Source: Chara braunii (Eukaryota > Streptophyta > Charophyceae > Charales > Characeae). Taken from it: a stretch of 64,000 nucleotides of DNA. Under the pieces are notes generated by a model, which ran no database searches, was not told the origin of the DNA, and was given only the letters and a program-made list of their open reading frames with translations. The stretch is from positions 76,867 through 140,866 of the forward strand of contig BFEA01000186.1 of the NCBI GenBank assembly GCA_003427395.1. Direction: 5' to 3'. The position numbers and the translations under genes were made by a program. Shown here one piece after another: positions 35,852 through 48,183 of this stretch (positions are counted from its first letter, which is position 1; each line of letters opens with the position of its first letter).

Positions 35852-36556
35852 TCACGTCCAAGTCAAAGAATGTCGGACCATAAAAATAGTATTATTGAAA
35901 TAATAAAACATTGAGAAACTTTTTAACTATGCGATGACGATGGACGAGGGAAAAAGAAAGTGTTAGTACTCTGTTCTAACGCCGCCGACGACAAAACCAA
36001 GGGGAATAGCCCCGTCGGGCCCTCAACCCCTCCGTCCCTTTGTACTATTCTGATATCCCCGCGTCGTCGCCACTTAATCTTGATCCCTGAATCTCTCTGA
36101 TTAAATGCCGACGTGACCTCCAATAATACTAGGTCCAAGGTTGAGTCAAACTTTGATGGGTACCTAAATAAAAGAAACAATAGTGCGCAACGCGCAGACC
36201 TAACCGAAGCGTTCTCAGAAATCACATCGTTGTCGATGCCGCCCTCCGTATGCACGCACAAGTCACAGGTAGACGGACCAATTAAGAGACAAAAGCCCTT
36301 TGTACCCTAGATAATAGACAAAATTTGGCCGGCGACCAACGCCGGCTTCCACAATCATCAATCAAAAGAAAAAGGATCTTGTGCGCCTCAAATCTGTGCG
36401 CCCACACATTCTCTTTTCTCATCAACCAATCAGTCAACGTAAACCTCAGACACTGCCACGCCTCGAGCGGTATTCCCTAAAGCTTAAATCAAACTTACTT
36501 TCTATTGTTCGCAAAAAAACAGGGCGGATACCCTTGTAAGGGTATTCGCATCGACA

Positions 36557-38330
36557 CCGTCGAAACGAAGTACGGGATGCATCTGGTCAGACCTTGCTGG
36601 AAAATGCACGCGTTCGTTTCTACAGTGGGGTGGCGAGTCCCAAGGTCAGTTTATAGGTGTGCCATTCAGCGACATGGGCAGCCAATATTGTACAATAATA
36701 GATGGTTGTGTATACATGGATGTGTTTTTCTCGTGCAGTGCGGGGTTTCCATATGGGGAATGGCATCAAGTGCGTAAGTGGGGATATATGGTGTCGATAT
36801 GCACATACATAGGGTTCTGGTCGCGAACCGGAGACCGACTGGTCGTTTCATGAAACAATGAGGCGGCGGTCGTGGGAGAGGGTCGCGTGACCGTGTGGTG
36901 AAAAGCGGGGAGCTGGAGGTCATTGGCGGGTTTCTAGTACAGGAAAGTTTTTTCTTTATTATCTTACCCTCCATTCACACAACACTCTATATAAATTTGA
37001 CCTTGCTATCATCTTGATACATTCTGAGTGTTGCACTCCTCGAAACACACATGATCAAGAAATGCGTCTGAACGCATGCAGAGTGTTGAATAAGTGGAGA
37101 GAGGTCCCATGCCATGTTGAACTGTTCTGCCACTTTTGTTTTTCATTTTATTTCGTTAGGAAAAGAGGGTACCAGCTAACCCTGTTGTATTCATCCATCT
37201 CTGATTTCAGCGGAACTCGGCCCTCTGACATGTTTATAAGCGGTTAAACATACACGTAATCAGCCATAAGCAAGGCAGTTGGGCGGGGTTGTTGGGCGGG
37301 GCTGCATGTGACGCCCAACCTCACGCCCGGTGCGACTTCCTGATCGGAGTGTGAGTGGGCCTGTAACTTCTGGAAGTGCGAAAAAGGGGTGTGCCAAGGA
37401 TTTTTGGGAAAGTGGGGGTGAAGTCTCAGGTCGGAACTGAGATCTCCTGTGGCAAGTTTCAAAGAATCTGATAGGAATGCAAAGGGATGGGCGAGAGGTC
37501 AAAGTCTGTTTCTATGCTTCTAAGTGTTGGGCTACCACCTCTGCTGGTTCCGTCGTCTGGGTTGGACTCGTATTTGGTGCACGGTCAGGATGCTATGGAT
37601 GTCGCACTGTCTGAACACTTGTTGGCGTCGTGAGTCGCTGGTCTCAGAATCCGACGCGGCTGGCCATAGCCGAAGGTTGTGCGCCCGTCGTTCTTCCTCC
37701 GAGCGAGTTCGCCAGATGAAACCGGAGGCTCGGTACTCGTGGTCTTGCAAGCACTCCGAACACGGGGGTTGGGGCTAGTACGGAGCCATTGCGCGCCAAG
37801 GGATAATGGTCAGTGAATGGAAGGAGAGTAGTTGGTTTCCAGAATAATTACCCCCTGTTCCACGACAAGGTGACACGTGTACGAGTCGGGGAATTCCAAG
37901 TGGTGTGGAATGCGCTCTCGAGCTTGGTCGATGTCCCACTCGCAAATACATTCGTTTCCCACCGCGTATGGGAATTCGGGAAGTTCTCCCCTCGGTCGTG
38001 CAGACAGACACTCGATCCCTCAAACACTCGCGGTCAGTAATACGAGAAGGGAGTTCAATATTCATGTTGTGGGGTGAGGCGGAAACCCAGTCATTCGAAC
38101 AGTTGGACCGAGCACAGGCGCTGCAGACACGCATGTAGGCCACGTGCGTCTGATTGGGCTTACACGTGTGTGCACAACATCTGCCCTTCGGGCTGATGGA
38201 CAGAGACCAATAACTCGCGTCTCAAACGTGCTGGCCCGTTAACCGAGGGTGGGTAGTCCTATCCTGAGGCAGACATCTGGTCATCTAGCATGCTTATTTA
38301 ATTTCGACAGACAAATACCCATCGTCCACG
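36557..38330. other. Unassigned intergenic or element-internal sequence
   Basis: Between the start of LTR C and the 1.5-kb repeat. The short frames present show no recognisable domain and no consistent codon pattern. I see no tandem repeat, RNA gene or TIR here. It could be single-copy host DNA or the 3' region of the reverse-strand element at 40.3-45 kb. Confidence 0.4.
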
Positions 38331-38735
38331 CGTCCAGTTTCATGCATGCATAAAAATAGAAGGTGACAATAGTTCAAGCATCGAGATCGTATAAAATTCG
38401 ATCGTAGGCAATTCACCAATCCATGCGGTCCATCCATATAGAGGAAAAAACAAAGTGGGAGAAGCAATCATGCATCAATCAGTATTGACAAACAAAGAAA
38501 AGATATGAGATGTCGATCGAAGTCGGGGATCAATCAATTAGATCCATCAACCTCAGAGGTCAGAGTAGGGGAGAGGAAGAAAAAAAAACATACACGTCAA
38601 CAAAAAAGAGCAAATGACAAGTCCAAATGCCGATCCAGAAGGAAAAAGCGGAGCAACTTGGCCCGAATACTCATAAGGAAAGGAGAAGAATCAAAATGGC
38701 TTAGAGGGGTAAAAGAAGAATCTAATTGCACACTT

Positions 38736-38797
<62 letters not shown>

Positions 38798-38908
38798 TCG
38801 ATCCAGAAGGAAAAAGCGGGGCAACTTAGCCCAAATACTCAGAAGGAAAGGAGAAGAATCAAAATGGCTTAGAGGGGTAGAAGAAGAAGCTCATTGCACA
38901 CTTCCCAA

Positions 38909-38947
<39 letters not shown>

Positions 38948-39880
38948 GATATCACCCCGATGCGGGTAGTCCATCGCCTCGCACCTACACAGAGTTGTCA
39001 CCCCGCTTAGTCCGAGCATGTCAGTCGGGTTCGCCCGTAAGCCGCAATCTGTCTCAGCCCCCAGGTCAACCCCGCATGCCCGGCACCAGCTCGTCGGATC
39101 GCCCAACTCTTTACTCACCTTCCAAATTATGCTTGTTTATTCGATCCTCTCGACCGTGCTAACTTCCAGAAGTCTTAGAGAGGCAGTTAATCGCACTTAC
39201 GAAATTAATAGCATGCATGTGTGTGCGTGCGATACCCGGGATTGTGTCTCAGTACGGTGAAGGAGGAAGGAAGTGCCTATGACTGCATGGCCAGGCCGTC
39301 GCGTGGGGGACGTAGCCTCACTCCACACATCGATCCGGTTATGCATGCGTTTAGGCCAATAGGACAGAGGAAGATGTACATGCACGTAGGAGTGTCACAA
39401 AAGATATCAAGAACGAGAGGATTACAGTTGTAATTATGCATGCCAAAACCAGAATTACAGTTACACACAAGGATTAAGGCGCGGAGAAATCATAGCGCAG
39501 ATCCGTACGCGGCAAGGCGTGCGCAAGCAAGAAGCGTCGTGCATCAAAAATTGAGGTGCGCCTAAATTCGTAATCTAAATCCTATTTGCAAAAAGGAATT
39601 TCAAACGAAGCAAATTCCGAGAGCCCATGGAGGCTTGATAGCAGTTAAAATTTCAAAACGAGTTATTCGTCACGCTTGCGAAGACGAGATCAACTACCAA
39701 CCGTCATGGGCCCAGGCCATCTCTCCCCCCTTTTTTTTTCCCAAAGGATGCGAAAGCACAAGGATGTGTAAAGCGAGGTCATCCACGCAATTAATCAGGT
39801 CATCCCGACTCAACCCGTTTCAACCCCCGACGTAGCCTTGCGCAGAAGATCGCGCGATTGCAGAAAGTTGTTCGTCACAT
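38331..39880. repeat. 1.5-kb dispersed repeat, copy 1
   Basis: Starts at ACGCGTCCAGTTTCATGCAT and is collinear with 61110-62610 in the same orientation, with high similarity apart from indels. Contains (CT)n at 38744-38792 and 38912-38930 and an internal duplication of a ~166-bp block (38626-38791, 38792-38940) that copy 2 lacks. The right end is followed by CACATATGTAACA, which on the reverse strand would read TGTTACATATGTG, an LTR-like start. It could be the 3' LTR of the reverse-strand pol at 40.3-45 kb, but the left end has no TG, so this is unproven. Confidence 0.6.
38744..38792. repeat. (CT)n microsatellite
   Basis: About 24 CT units within the 1.5-kb repeat copy 1. Confidence 0.95.
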
Positions 39881-40292
39881 ATGTAACACCTAGGGGGTTC
39901 CAATCCTGAGCAAGCTCCTCCTTGCTGCTTCAATCATCTGTCGATCTCTGGTGAACGATGAGGAGTTGGCACATGCCACCTACCGTAAGATGGGAGTGTG
40001 GAAGTCATCCAGGTGGCATTCGCGACTCCGATCTAAAGGTTGTCGGAGAAAGGTAGCCTGATGACGGGAGGAGGCGAAGGGGGATGGGCTTGCGGGAGGG
40101 GTGGCAGAAAACGGCTTCGCTTTTGATCCCCAGTGGGGAGCCGAGTGTAATGGACAATGCGATGTATGTGGAGTAAGCGATGATCCTGGTGAGGGAGGGA
40201 GGCAAGGTAATCGGGATAGAGGGTGCACACGGTGCGGGGGATCGCGTCACGAAGATCCTCGTAACCTTCGCACACGGGGATTACGCCCGAGA
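39881..40292. other. Noncoding spacer
   Basis: Sequence between the 1.5-kb repeat and the end of the extra ORF of the second Ty3 lineage. No motif recognised. Confidence 0.4.
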
Positions 40293-41889
40293 TTATACAA
40301 TATACCTCGATATTGTTGTAATCTCGCCATGAAGAGGTGAAGAGGAGGACGTGGAGGGGGAAAGTGGTTTCGATGGAGCGAGTGGAGGCGTGCGGGAAGA
40401 TGATGACACCAAGACGGGTAGAATAGAGCTGGTGGAAGAGGGAAGGGGGGAAAGGATGTTAGTTGGAAGGAAACGGGGGTCGACCCGTGATCTGATGGAT
40501 GGCGAGGAAATCAAGGGGACAGCGGGATAATGACTGGGGACGAAGCCCGAGTGCCCGCATCTCCACGTAGGTGAACAGTGGGCCTCTGTGAGTCAGTGGT
40601 GGAGGGTATTGAGGCAATGTTGGATTTCTTCTGCGGCGTCTGCTTCTAGATCCCTCCGCGGTGGTGACACCATCTCCTCCGGACTCCTCTTGCGGTGGCT
40701 TTCGAGTTGCGCGCCGGATTGTCTAGCAGCAGCCTCGCGTTCGAATCTTGCACTGGGCGCTTCCCTTCTGCCCTCTCCTGTTGCCTCTGAGCCGCTGCTT
40801 CGTCTTCCTCCTTACTCCGTCAATCGGAACTGCCCGATTCGTCCGACCCACTCTCTTCCGACCCGTCCTCCTCAGATTCGTGATAATTTGGGTCGTCCGA
40901 ACTGGCCTCCAATTCTACTTCTTCGTTCGCGTCTTCCCTCTCCTCCTCTTCGTCTACCTCGTCCTCTTCCCCCACTTCCGCTCTCCGGATGATGGAATCC
41001 CACAGAGTGATATCGGTCACGTTGATGACCAAATAGTCGCCCGAAGAGGGGAGGTAGATGTTGTCGCCGTCGAGTTTCATGCACGTGGGCCACAATAGTT
41101 GTGGCGTCAGTGTACGAGGGAGCACGCTGGCACAGACCGCCCGTCACAGAGTGAAAGGATCTCCAGAGGTAAATCGTCTAGGAGCTGGGCCAAGAACACC
41201 AGAACTTCGCTTGTAATTTAGCTCGAGATGTCCGTCCCGCACCTTCCCGAAGAGTATCCCCAGCAGCTCTCCCTCCGTGTCCGTCCTCCAGGCTTGGGCG
41301 ATCAACAACTCTACCTCATCATTGGGAACTTCGTCTTCCTCCTCTTTATCTGCAGGCTCGGCGCAATGAAACACTAGCTCGAGAAGGCAAAAGTTGAGTG
41401 CGACGTACGTGTGCCACCACTCCGCCCACTTGCTCGCATCCAGGGTCGGCACGTCCAATCGCCTGATTCGGAAGGAGAGGGGAGGGTCCGTAGCGGACAG
41501 CCAGAAGGTAGGGAAATCGGAAGGAAGCTCGAAGGTCGAAAGGCAGTGTTGTTTCATTGAGGCGGCGTGAAAGGAAGAACCTGTGGGAGGATGATCTCCG
41601 GTGCGTCAGGAGAGATCCAGAGTTGGTTGAGATCAATGTCGTTCTTGGAGTTGATGCGATCGTTGGGTAGCGCTAACAGTTGGACCCAGGCGGCCGAGAG
41701 ATCCTGCGCCCAGAGTCGTAGCTGTCGGAAGACGCCTGTATGAGCCGCCGGATGCAACACCGTAAGATCGTCCGTGAAGGTGGCGATCACTGTCACGTAG
41801 TTGATGCCTCGTGGAGACAGCCGCAAAAAAGTTGACGCCTCGGCCAACACTCTCATCCGCTCGCTAGTTCGTGTGAATCGTCGTTGCAT
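40293..41889 (-). pseudogene. Extra 3' ORF of the second Ty3/gypsy lineage, acidic C-terminal part
   Basis: Reverse-strand frames 41554-41889, 41144-41557 and 40820-41125 follow one another downstream of integrase with frame changes between them. They give a globular-looking region (LTVLHPAAHTGVFRQLRLWAQ; WAEWWHTYVALNFCLLELVFHCAE) and a segment DGDNIYLPSSGDYLVINVTD. A very acidic stretch follows (EVGEEDEVDEEEEREDANEE and Ser/Glu repeats), then a basic Arg/Gln/Lys tail. No enzymatic motif, zinc knuckle or membrane span is seen. It occupies the same position as the extra ORF at 21437-23956 but shows no obvious sequence similarity to it. Confidence 0.5.
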
Positions 41890-41999
41890 GAATGTCCGTC
41901 ATACTGAAGAAAGTCGCGAAACGAAGTAGATTTGGACTTAACGTGGCCGCTGCACCTGCCGTATCGACGAAATATGCCCACCGGGTCTCATTAGTCGTT

Positions 42000-43487
42000 C
42001 GCTAATGACCTGCTTAGTAGAAAAGCTCATGGTGATGGGGGAGAGGGTAGAGATGAAAGCTGAGAGGAGGGAGAGTCAGAATATCCAAGTTCGAGGTCGC
42101 CGCCTTCCTCTTCGAAAACGAAGGAAGACGTGGACGAGGGGAGAGACTGAGATGAAGGTAAGGGACGAAGATAGGACACGTGTCGGATGATCGGTCGAGT
42201 CAATCGACTTCCCGAGACCTTTGGCGCAAGCCGCACCGTGTTCACTCCGCTAGGACCGAGCTCAACTACGAGAAATCGCCCGAAGAATCGTGGCGCTTAC
42301 TTGCCCTGGCGAGCACATTTCCTCACCTGCACTATGTCCCCTAATTTATATTGGGCCCGAGGCCCAGCATTCCCATTTCGGGCCTCATAGCTTCGAACCT
42401 GTCGCCCGTGGGCCATTTCGGTCATTCGTTGTCTTTTTCGGGCCAACCGAGGGATGGCTTTTTCCATCAACTCCAAATGGCGTTGGGCCTTGTCCTTTAT
42501 GGTGGCCCTCGTGGTCGTTCGTGCTAGGGTCGTTTCGTCGTTCAGGCTCGGTAGAGCCACACAGGCCAGACTATTAGTCCGTACCTGAAAAGGGGCCAGG
42601 CCGGTAGACTCATGAGGAGTCCCCCAGTGGATAATCAGGATGCGGTCTACGATATCGGGCCAAGGCCTCATGTCCTTGGTCGAGATATTTCACCTCAATG
42701 TGGTCTTGATTACTCTATTTGCATTTTCTACCAGTCCGTTCGATTGCAACATATGGGGAGCCGTATTACGGATGGAGACGCCATGTACGACTAAGCTCCT
42801 CAAGACTTCTCCTCAGAATTCTTCCCCGTTGCTTGTTAAAATTTCCTCGGTATCCTGATGCATTCCGAGGAAACGGTTGACATACCGCACGATTTCCGCC
42901 GTCTGGCGCGTTTTACAGGGGCAGGCCTCGATCTATTTCGAGAAATGATCCACAAATACCAAAAGAATTGAATACGCGCAGCTATTCGGTCCAGGGGGCA
43001 CAATAATATCCGTCGTGTTCGTGCTAACCCTTTGGAATGGCCGTTCGACTACAGTGGGCACTATTGACCTAGGCGGCTGGATCGGCGCCTTATCCACCAC
43101 ACAGACCGGACAGTTTTTAACAATGAATCTAACATCGTCCCGGATATTGGACCAGTACCACTTGTTTTTGTCAATCGTGGCCTCCGTGATCTTGACAGCA
43201 AAGTGAGCGGCGGTTTCCTCGTGGGCCGCCTTAACCCAGTCGTACCTCATGAACGGATGAGGCACCGACATCCAAATCCCACTACCGTCAATCTTTCGTT
43301 TCTCTAACCGTCTGTCGTTCCATCGGTAATCCCATGCCTTCTCGTAAGCCCACCTCAGATCTTCCTTGGTGAATTCTCGGAGGAGTTTTCGACCACTGTC
43401 GCTATCAAAACAATATTTGTCCATACTTCGGCACGTGGAAATCGGCGTGTCTTTTCTAATCCTTCGGACGTGGCTTCGAGGAATCAA
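42000..43487 (-). pseudogene. Integrase of the second Ty3/gypsy lineage
   Basis: Zinc finger AAHEETAAHFAV ... CPVCVVDKAP (43100-43250), core with NTTDIIVPPGPN (first Asp, about 43010). At the second site it reads LTSNGEEF where S-D-N-G is expected, so the catalytic Asp codon is missing (about 42825). The Glu region NGLVENANRVIK follows (about 42750). Stops interrupt after HFSK and EEF and at 42297. The tail has the IN C-terminal beta module (YKLGDIVQVRK, FFGRFLVVELGPSGVNTVRLAP) and a Ser-rich end. A nonfunctional copy. Confidence 0.8.
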
Positions 43488-43763
43488 GCTTCCGTCGGGA
43501 TTTTGTCAAGGCGACACAAGGGACATAACTAGGGTTTATTTGAGCTCCTGTATTAGATACAGGAGCCATGAGCTCGGGAGACACATTGTTGACAATCTAC
43601 CCATCCCACATACATTCCCCACTAGGACGCATAAGAACTGAGTATACTCGCGATATTGCTTCACAAGAGTAACAAAACTTCTTAGGCAGGGAGAGAAAGG
43701 AAGAGGATCAGAGGGGAGAAAGAGGGCCTCCAGAGTAACCTTCCCCACCCATCGCCATCGTGT

Positions 43764-44235
43764 TCACGTGTCACTTCCTGGAAGGTCGGGGAGAATGGCC
43801 ACTTCTCCGTATGGGGGTCCCTTGGCTGGCTCCGACTCCTTCCACGGAGTAATCTCTTCACCTTTTGCCACCTTGCTTGGCCGATGTAGTCGTGTCAACC
43901 CGTCCGTGTTCCCGTGTTTTTCCGTCTTCCGATGAATGATGTCGAAGTCGTACTCCTGCAGTCGTGCGGCCCATCGTCCAATCATGCGCATGAAGTTGGT
44001 CAGTCTTTTGAGAGCTCGCAGGGGCTCATGATCCGTGACGAGGAGGAACTTATGTCCGTATAGATACGAATGGAAGTGTTGAATTCCCCAGACGACCACG
44101 TAGCACTCGCCTTGTGGTGCCAAATCGTTCCTTCTCTCGTCAAGTACAGTTCGCGAAGCGTACTCGATGACGTATTCACGGTCTGGGCCAAAATAGAGGA
44201 GATCGCCTCCAGTTGCCAGTCCGTAATGAGAATGA
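43764..44235 (-). pseudogene. RNase H of the second Ty3/gypsy lineage
   Basis: Contains APQGECYVVVWGIQHFHSYL (Glu), FLLVTDHEPLRALKRL (Asp) and HRKTEKHGNTDGLTRLHRP (last Asp). Upstream FILITDWQLEAISSILAQ in another frame supplies the first strand, with a frameshift near 44100. Order and spacing are normal for Ty3 elements using GRWAARLQEYDFDI between strands. Confidence 0.8.
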
Positions 44236-44236
44236 A

Positions 44237-44993
44237 CTATTTCCCAGGATCAGGCCAAATCAAAATAGGTGCGGAAGTCAGGGCCTCCTTCAGGGTGACA
44301 AAGGCTTGTTCGCAGTCTGTGTCCCACTTTAGTGGTTGGTCCTTCCGTAGGAGGTTCGTTAGAGGCCGGGCAATTGTCGCGAACCCCTTAATAAGCCTCC
44401 GGTAGTACGAGGCCACTCCCAGAAAGGCTTGAACCTGCGTCAACGACGTAGGCGTGGGGGTCTCTCGAACTGCTTCGACTTTTCTCGAATCTGGTCTCAC
44501 GCCCCCTCGAGTCACCACGTACCCTAAAAACGAGATCTCCGAGCGGAAGAACTCACTCTTCTCCATCGCGATCTTAATTCCAGCATCTCGCAACGCCCCC
44601 AATGTCCACTTGATGTCTTGGGCATGTACGTGAAATGGCTCAAAATACACCAAAATATCTTTCATGTACACAATGACGCAAAAAATTGATCATGCCCTGG
44701 TTCAGTCGAGTCTTATTGATGAAGTTCTGAAAGGTGATGTTCATCGCCCTCTGAAAGGTCGTCGGTGCATTGTATATCCCCATAGGGCAACGAACCCACT
44801 GCCACGTGTCTTCGAATAGTACGAACGTCATCTTCGGTCGATCCTCCTCCTTGACTAAGATATGATGGAACCTATGACGGATATCAAACTTACTAAAATA
44901 ATCGGCACACCCAATCGCATTCAGCAAGTCATCAATTTGGGGGAGGGGGTACACATCTTTTATCGTGATATCATTCAAGAACATGAATTTCAT
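44237..44993 (-). pseudogene. Reverse transcriptase of the second Ty3/gypsy lineage
   Basis: Palm segment ADYFSKFDIRHRFHHI with the first catalytic Asp, then MTFVLFEDTWQWVRCPMGIYNAPTTFQRAMN. A frameshift near 44680 leads to VYMKDILVY, where YxDD should be, so one catalytic Asp is Lys. The thumb and connection follow (GYVVTRGGVRPDSRKVEAV, FLGVASYYRRLIKGFA). The 5' boundary at about 45000 is abrupt: fingers, protease and gag are absent and AT-rich noncoding DNA begins. Confidence 0.85.
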
Positions 44994-44999
44994 ACAATT

Positions 45000-47531
45000 T
45001 TTTTATCCTTATTGAAGAAAGCAATTCATAAGCATAGTCAATTAAGCACAAAACAATCATCAAGCAATCAATAAATATATACATTCATAACTAATTTCAA
45101 CTTCAGCTAACAATAACACATCACTTGAAATAACACATTACTTGAAATATGTATCATTCATTCCTACATACAATAACACATCACTTGAAATATGTATCAC
45201 TCATTCCTACATACATTCAATCATACCCAGTCATGCACATTCTCCACAGCGGAAATAAATAGTTGTATCAATATATTATATAATAATGTAATTTCGAGGA
45301 GTTAGATAACCATCAAGTGGATACTCTCATACTCTGATCATATTGAGTATAGAATCTTAAGGAGATAGTTATTTAAGCATATAGTCACATGATACAATTT
45401 TCAATGTTTAGTCAACCGATAGATTTCGCGTTTATTCATATATCTTTCAAGAATCGAATGAATGGAATTGGACCCTTTATGCAATGATTCCTAAAGTTAA
45501 TTCATTGTTATACTCTATCATATACACTCTTAAGTGAATGACTTAATATTACTATCTCTCTATACTATTTGTCCCTAATGATTAATCACCCACTAAGTGG
45601 GTGATGGGATAATTAATTTATAACTCATGACCTTCTAAGGTTTAAATATTATTCATATACGCAACCCTACCAACCAAACTTTTATAGCATACTGCCATAA
45701 TGTTATAAACCTATTTCTACTAACTAACTGGTCTCTAACCGTTGAGATAACTAAGCATAGTATTGCCCACTTTTACTTCATTTACCTATTCATATCATTT
45801 CAGATTATGCTTATAATCGGTTTTTTTTGTCTCATTATCATATACATCTCACATTTGCCTTTCAAAATCTATATCAAAGATCGAGGTTCTTTGTGTTAGA
45901 AAAAATATGATATATGTTAACTTGTCACCACCTAAACGTACCTATCAAGTACATGACTTTGCTACAATATAATGTTGGCAGTTAGACGATTAGTATTCTA
46001 AGTAGATAGTCCTAATCTCATATGTTGCACGATACAACCTTCAGAGTTAGACTATTATCAGAAGATCAAGCCTGTCAGTAGGCCTATATCATATCGCTCT
46101 AAGAATTAGATGATCGATTTAGATTTTGTAGCAATAAATAATAAGGTTTGTTTAATTTCCAATCTTATAGTAAGAAAGTACTATGACACATGGCCTAGCG
46201 AACACGCGTGATCTTCAAGTACATAGCCTAACAACTATTCTCTTTTCCAGTGTTCAAGAGGTTTATTCGACATTCGCACTCGTCGTCCAACTTCAGGAGG
46301 GAACTAAACAATACGCATCACCTTCCTTTCCCTACCTTAGCTAGATTTTTCTTCATCATTCAATAAAGGAGGTTCGATCCTTATATTTTCGAAGGTGACT
46401 TAGAAAGATTCAAACCTCATTATAACCGGCGTTCAAGTCTTGTTAGGATAAAGAACACATGAACCCACTATGTTTGTCTTTTAGACAATTCTTCTGTATA
46501 ACGGGTAAGAGATAACCCCGCATAATTTGTTACGACAGAAAATGTAAGCATGATGCTCAAGTAAAAATCTGTCATTACGACTTATGAACGAAGGGTGGTT
46601 CAGGACGCAGGATAGTAGACATACAGAAATAGTGGGTTAATTTTCACAGGAATCTTCCACTACTTGATCAATTCCAGACAAAACGGTTAGTCAAACGAGT
46701 AGTCGAGTAGCCCCACGGGAGCACTCAACCACCTTTCTAAACCCATAAAGTCCTTATGCAATCAATCATTTCAAACAATCTTATGCAAGCGACCAGATAA
46801 CTCGCATGAGAGTATTCCTTTATTAGTTAAAACAAGTAGTTGAGAAGGCTTTTTCGAGGCATTTCCAACACTTGTTCCAACATTCCTCAACAATTCAGAC
46901 CCCCTCTTGTCAAAGATCAGTACAAAGTTCAAGTTAGCAATAGTTGACCTTCACGGAAGTCCCCTATTATTCCTTGATCAGTGCTAAGTCTGTCCTTAAG
47001 CGCGTAATAGGATGACCTCACGGGAGCTACCCTACTACTCTCAGAGTTAGACGAGCTAGGAGTGAGTTAGTAGACACAGACAACATCATGACCTCATTTT
47101 GCTGCAGTATCCTATCAGGCATGTTAGTGTAAAACCAAGCAAGCAATAGGATGACCCCACGGGAGTCTTCCTATTCCTTCCTCGGGTAGTAAATAATTTA
47201 TCTTTAGAGTATTGTCGAATGAGCACAGGAACGTGACTAAAGGTAAGGTAAAGAGCGGTGTAATATTCTTTGCAAAAAACAATGCTAAGCCATTTTACCA
47301 AGAGAGGCTGAATGATTGGGTTAGTTGCCCTGATCACCGTACAATCACATATTATCTCATTTTCTACCTTTTCTTATTTTCCCCTCTTTCAATCCTCCTC
47401 TTCCTTTTTGCGAAGTCAATAGTCATATCCAAGGACCTTCTTTATCGACTCCACCTTTCTAAGCCAGTTTTTCTACTTGTGTTCCTTAGGCGGTATAATG
47501 ACTGAATATTTTATGTGCAGGTGAAATAACA
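45000..47531. other. AT-rich noncoding region with hairpins
   Basis: About 2.5 kb of AT-rich sequence without coding potential. Contains a perfect 10-bp inverted repeat ATCACCCACT/AGTGGGTGAT near 45586-45606 and the first members of the CACGGGAG hairpin family (about 46709, 46955, 47013, 47148). It continues after the TIR element at 47540-48286. It may be the leader of a reverse-strand retroelement whose PBS-like remnant is at 49768. Confidence 0.5.
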
Positions 47532-48150
47532 CTTGCAAGCAGGGTCACCAGCCCGTATGTACGGAGGTTCCCGGGCAGACCTCTGTACGTACGGGCATTC
47601 GGGGTCCCGTACGGGGTCCGAACCCGACGGCGTTCGGCCCCCGCCAAAAATTATTTCGGGGCCTAAAAATAATTATTTTTTTCTGAAGTTTTTTTTTTAA
47701 GTTCTCTATGACGTGAGGTACATGCCTGTAAATTTTCAAGTCATTTGGCTGAGCCAAAAAGGAACTAAAAATCGCCAAAGATGGCGGTGTCAAAACGTGC
47801 TCGCCCACGTATTTTTCACTTTTTACTTTTTGTTTTCACTTTAGTTCGGGGTCTAAACAATTTTATTACTTTCTTGAAACTTTTTTAGTGGGTTTTGTAT
47901 TATGTTAAGTACACATTTGTAAATTTTCAGGATATTTAGCAATTCCAAACAAAAATGACAAATCGCCAAAGATGGCGGTGTCGAAAACATGCTCGCGCAC
48001 TCACTATTTTTTTTTTAAATTAATATTTATTCTCCGTATTTTATTTTTATTTTAAATTTGGTAAGGAATTCGGATGTAATGCTCAGGCAAATCTTGTTCT
48101 ATTTATTTTTGTCCATAACATATCTTTTTTTCAGATTTTTTGATGACTTT

Positions 48151-48183
<33 letters not shown>

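Larger units (their letters stand above)
30488..36556 (-). mobile_element. Giant LTR C, 5' LTR of the central Ty3/gypsy element (6.07 kb)
   Basis: Reverse-strand LTR starting TGTCGATGCGAATACCCTTA at 36556 (with an internal ATACCC/GGGTAT palindrome) and ending GCGCTCGACA at 30488, followed by the PBS. Compared with LTR B it has a deletion at about 30795 joining the terminal 300 bp to the ~123-bp repeat block, a 0.4-kb insertion at about 31946-32345 and a private tandem duplication at 35393-35851. The stretch matching 16495-17421 is identical by eye. It carries seven conserved-loop hairpins (31505-32650). A 6-9 kb LTR is far above the usual few hundred to 5,000 bp. Confidence 0.85.

Noticed and set aside
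36505-38138. Several short frames as host exons
   Set aside because: No domain, splice pattern or codon bias that I can defend. Left as unassigned sequence.
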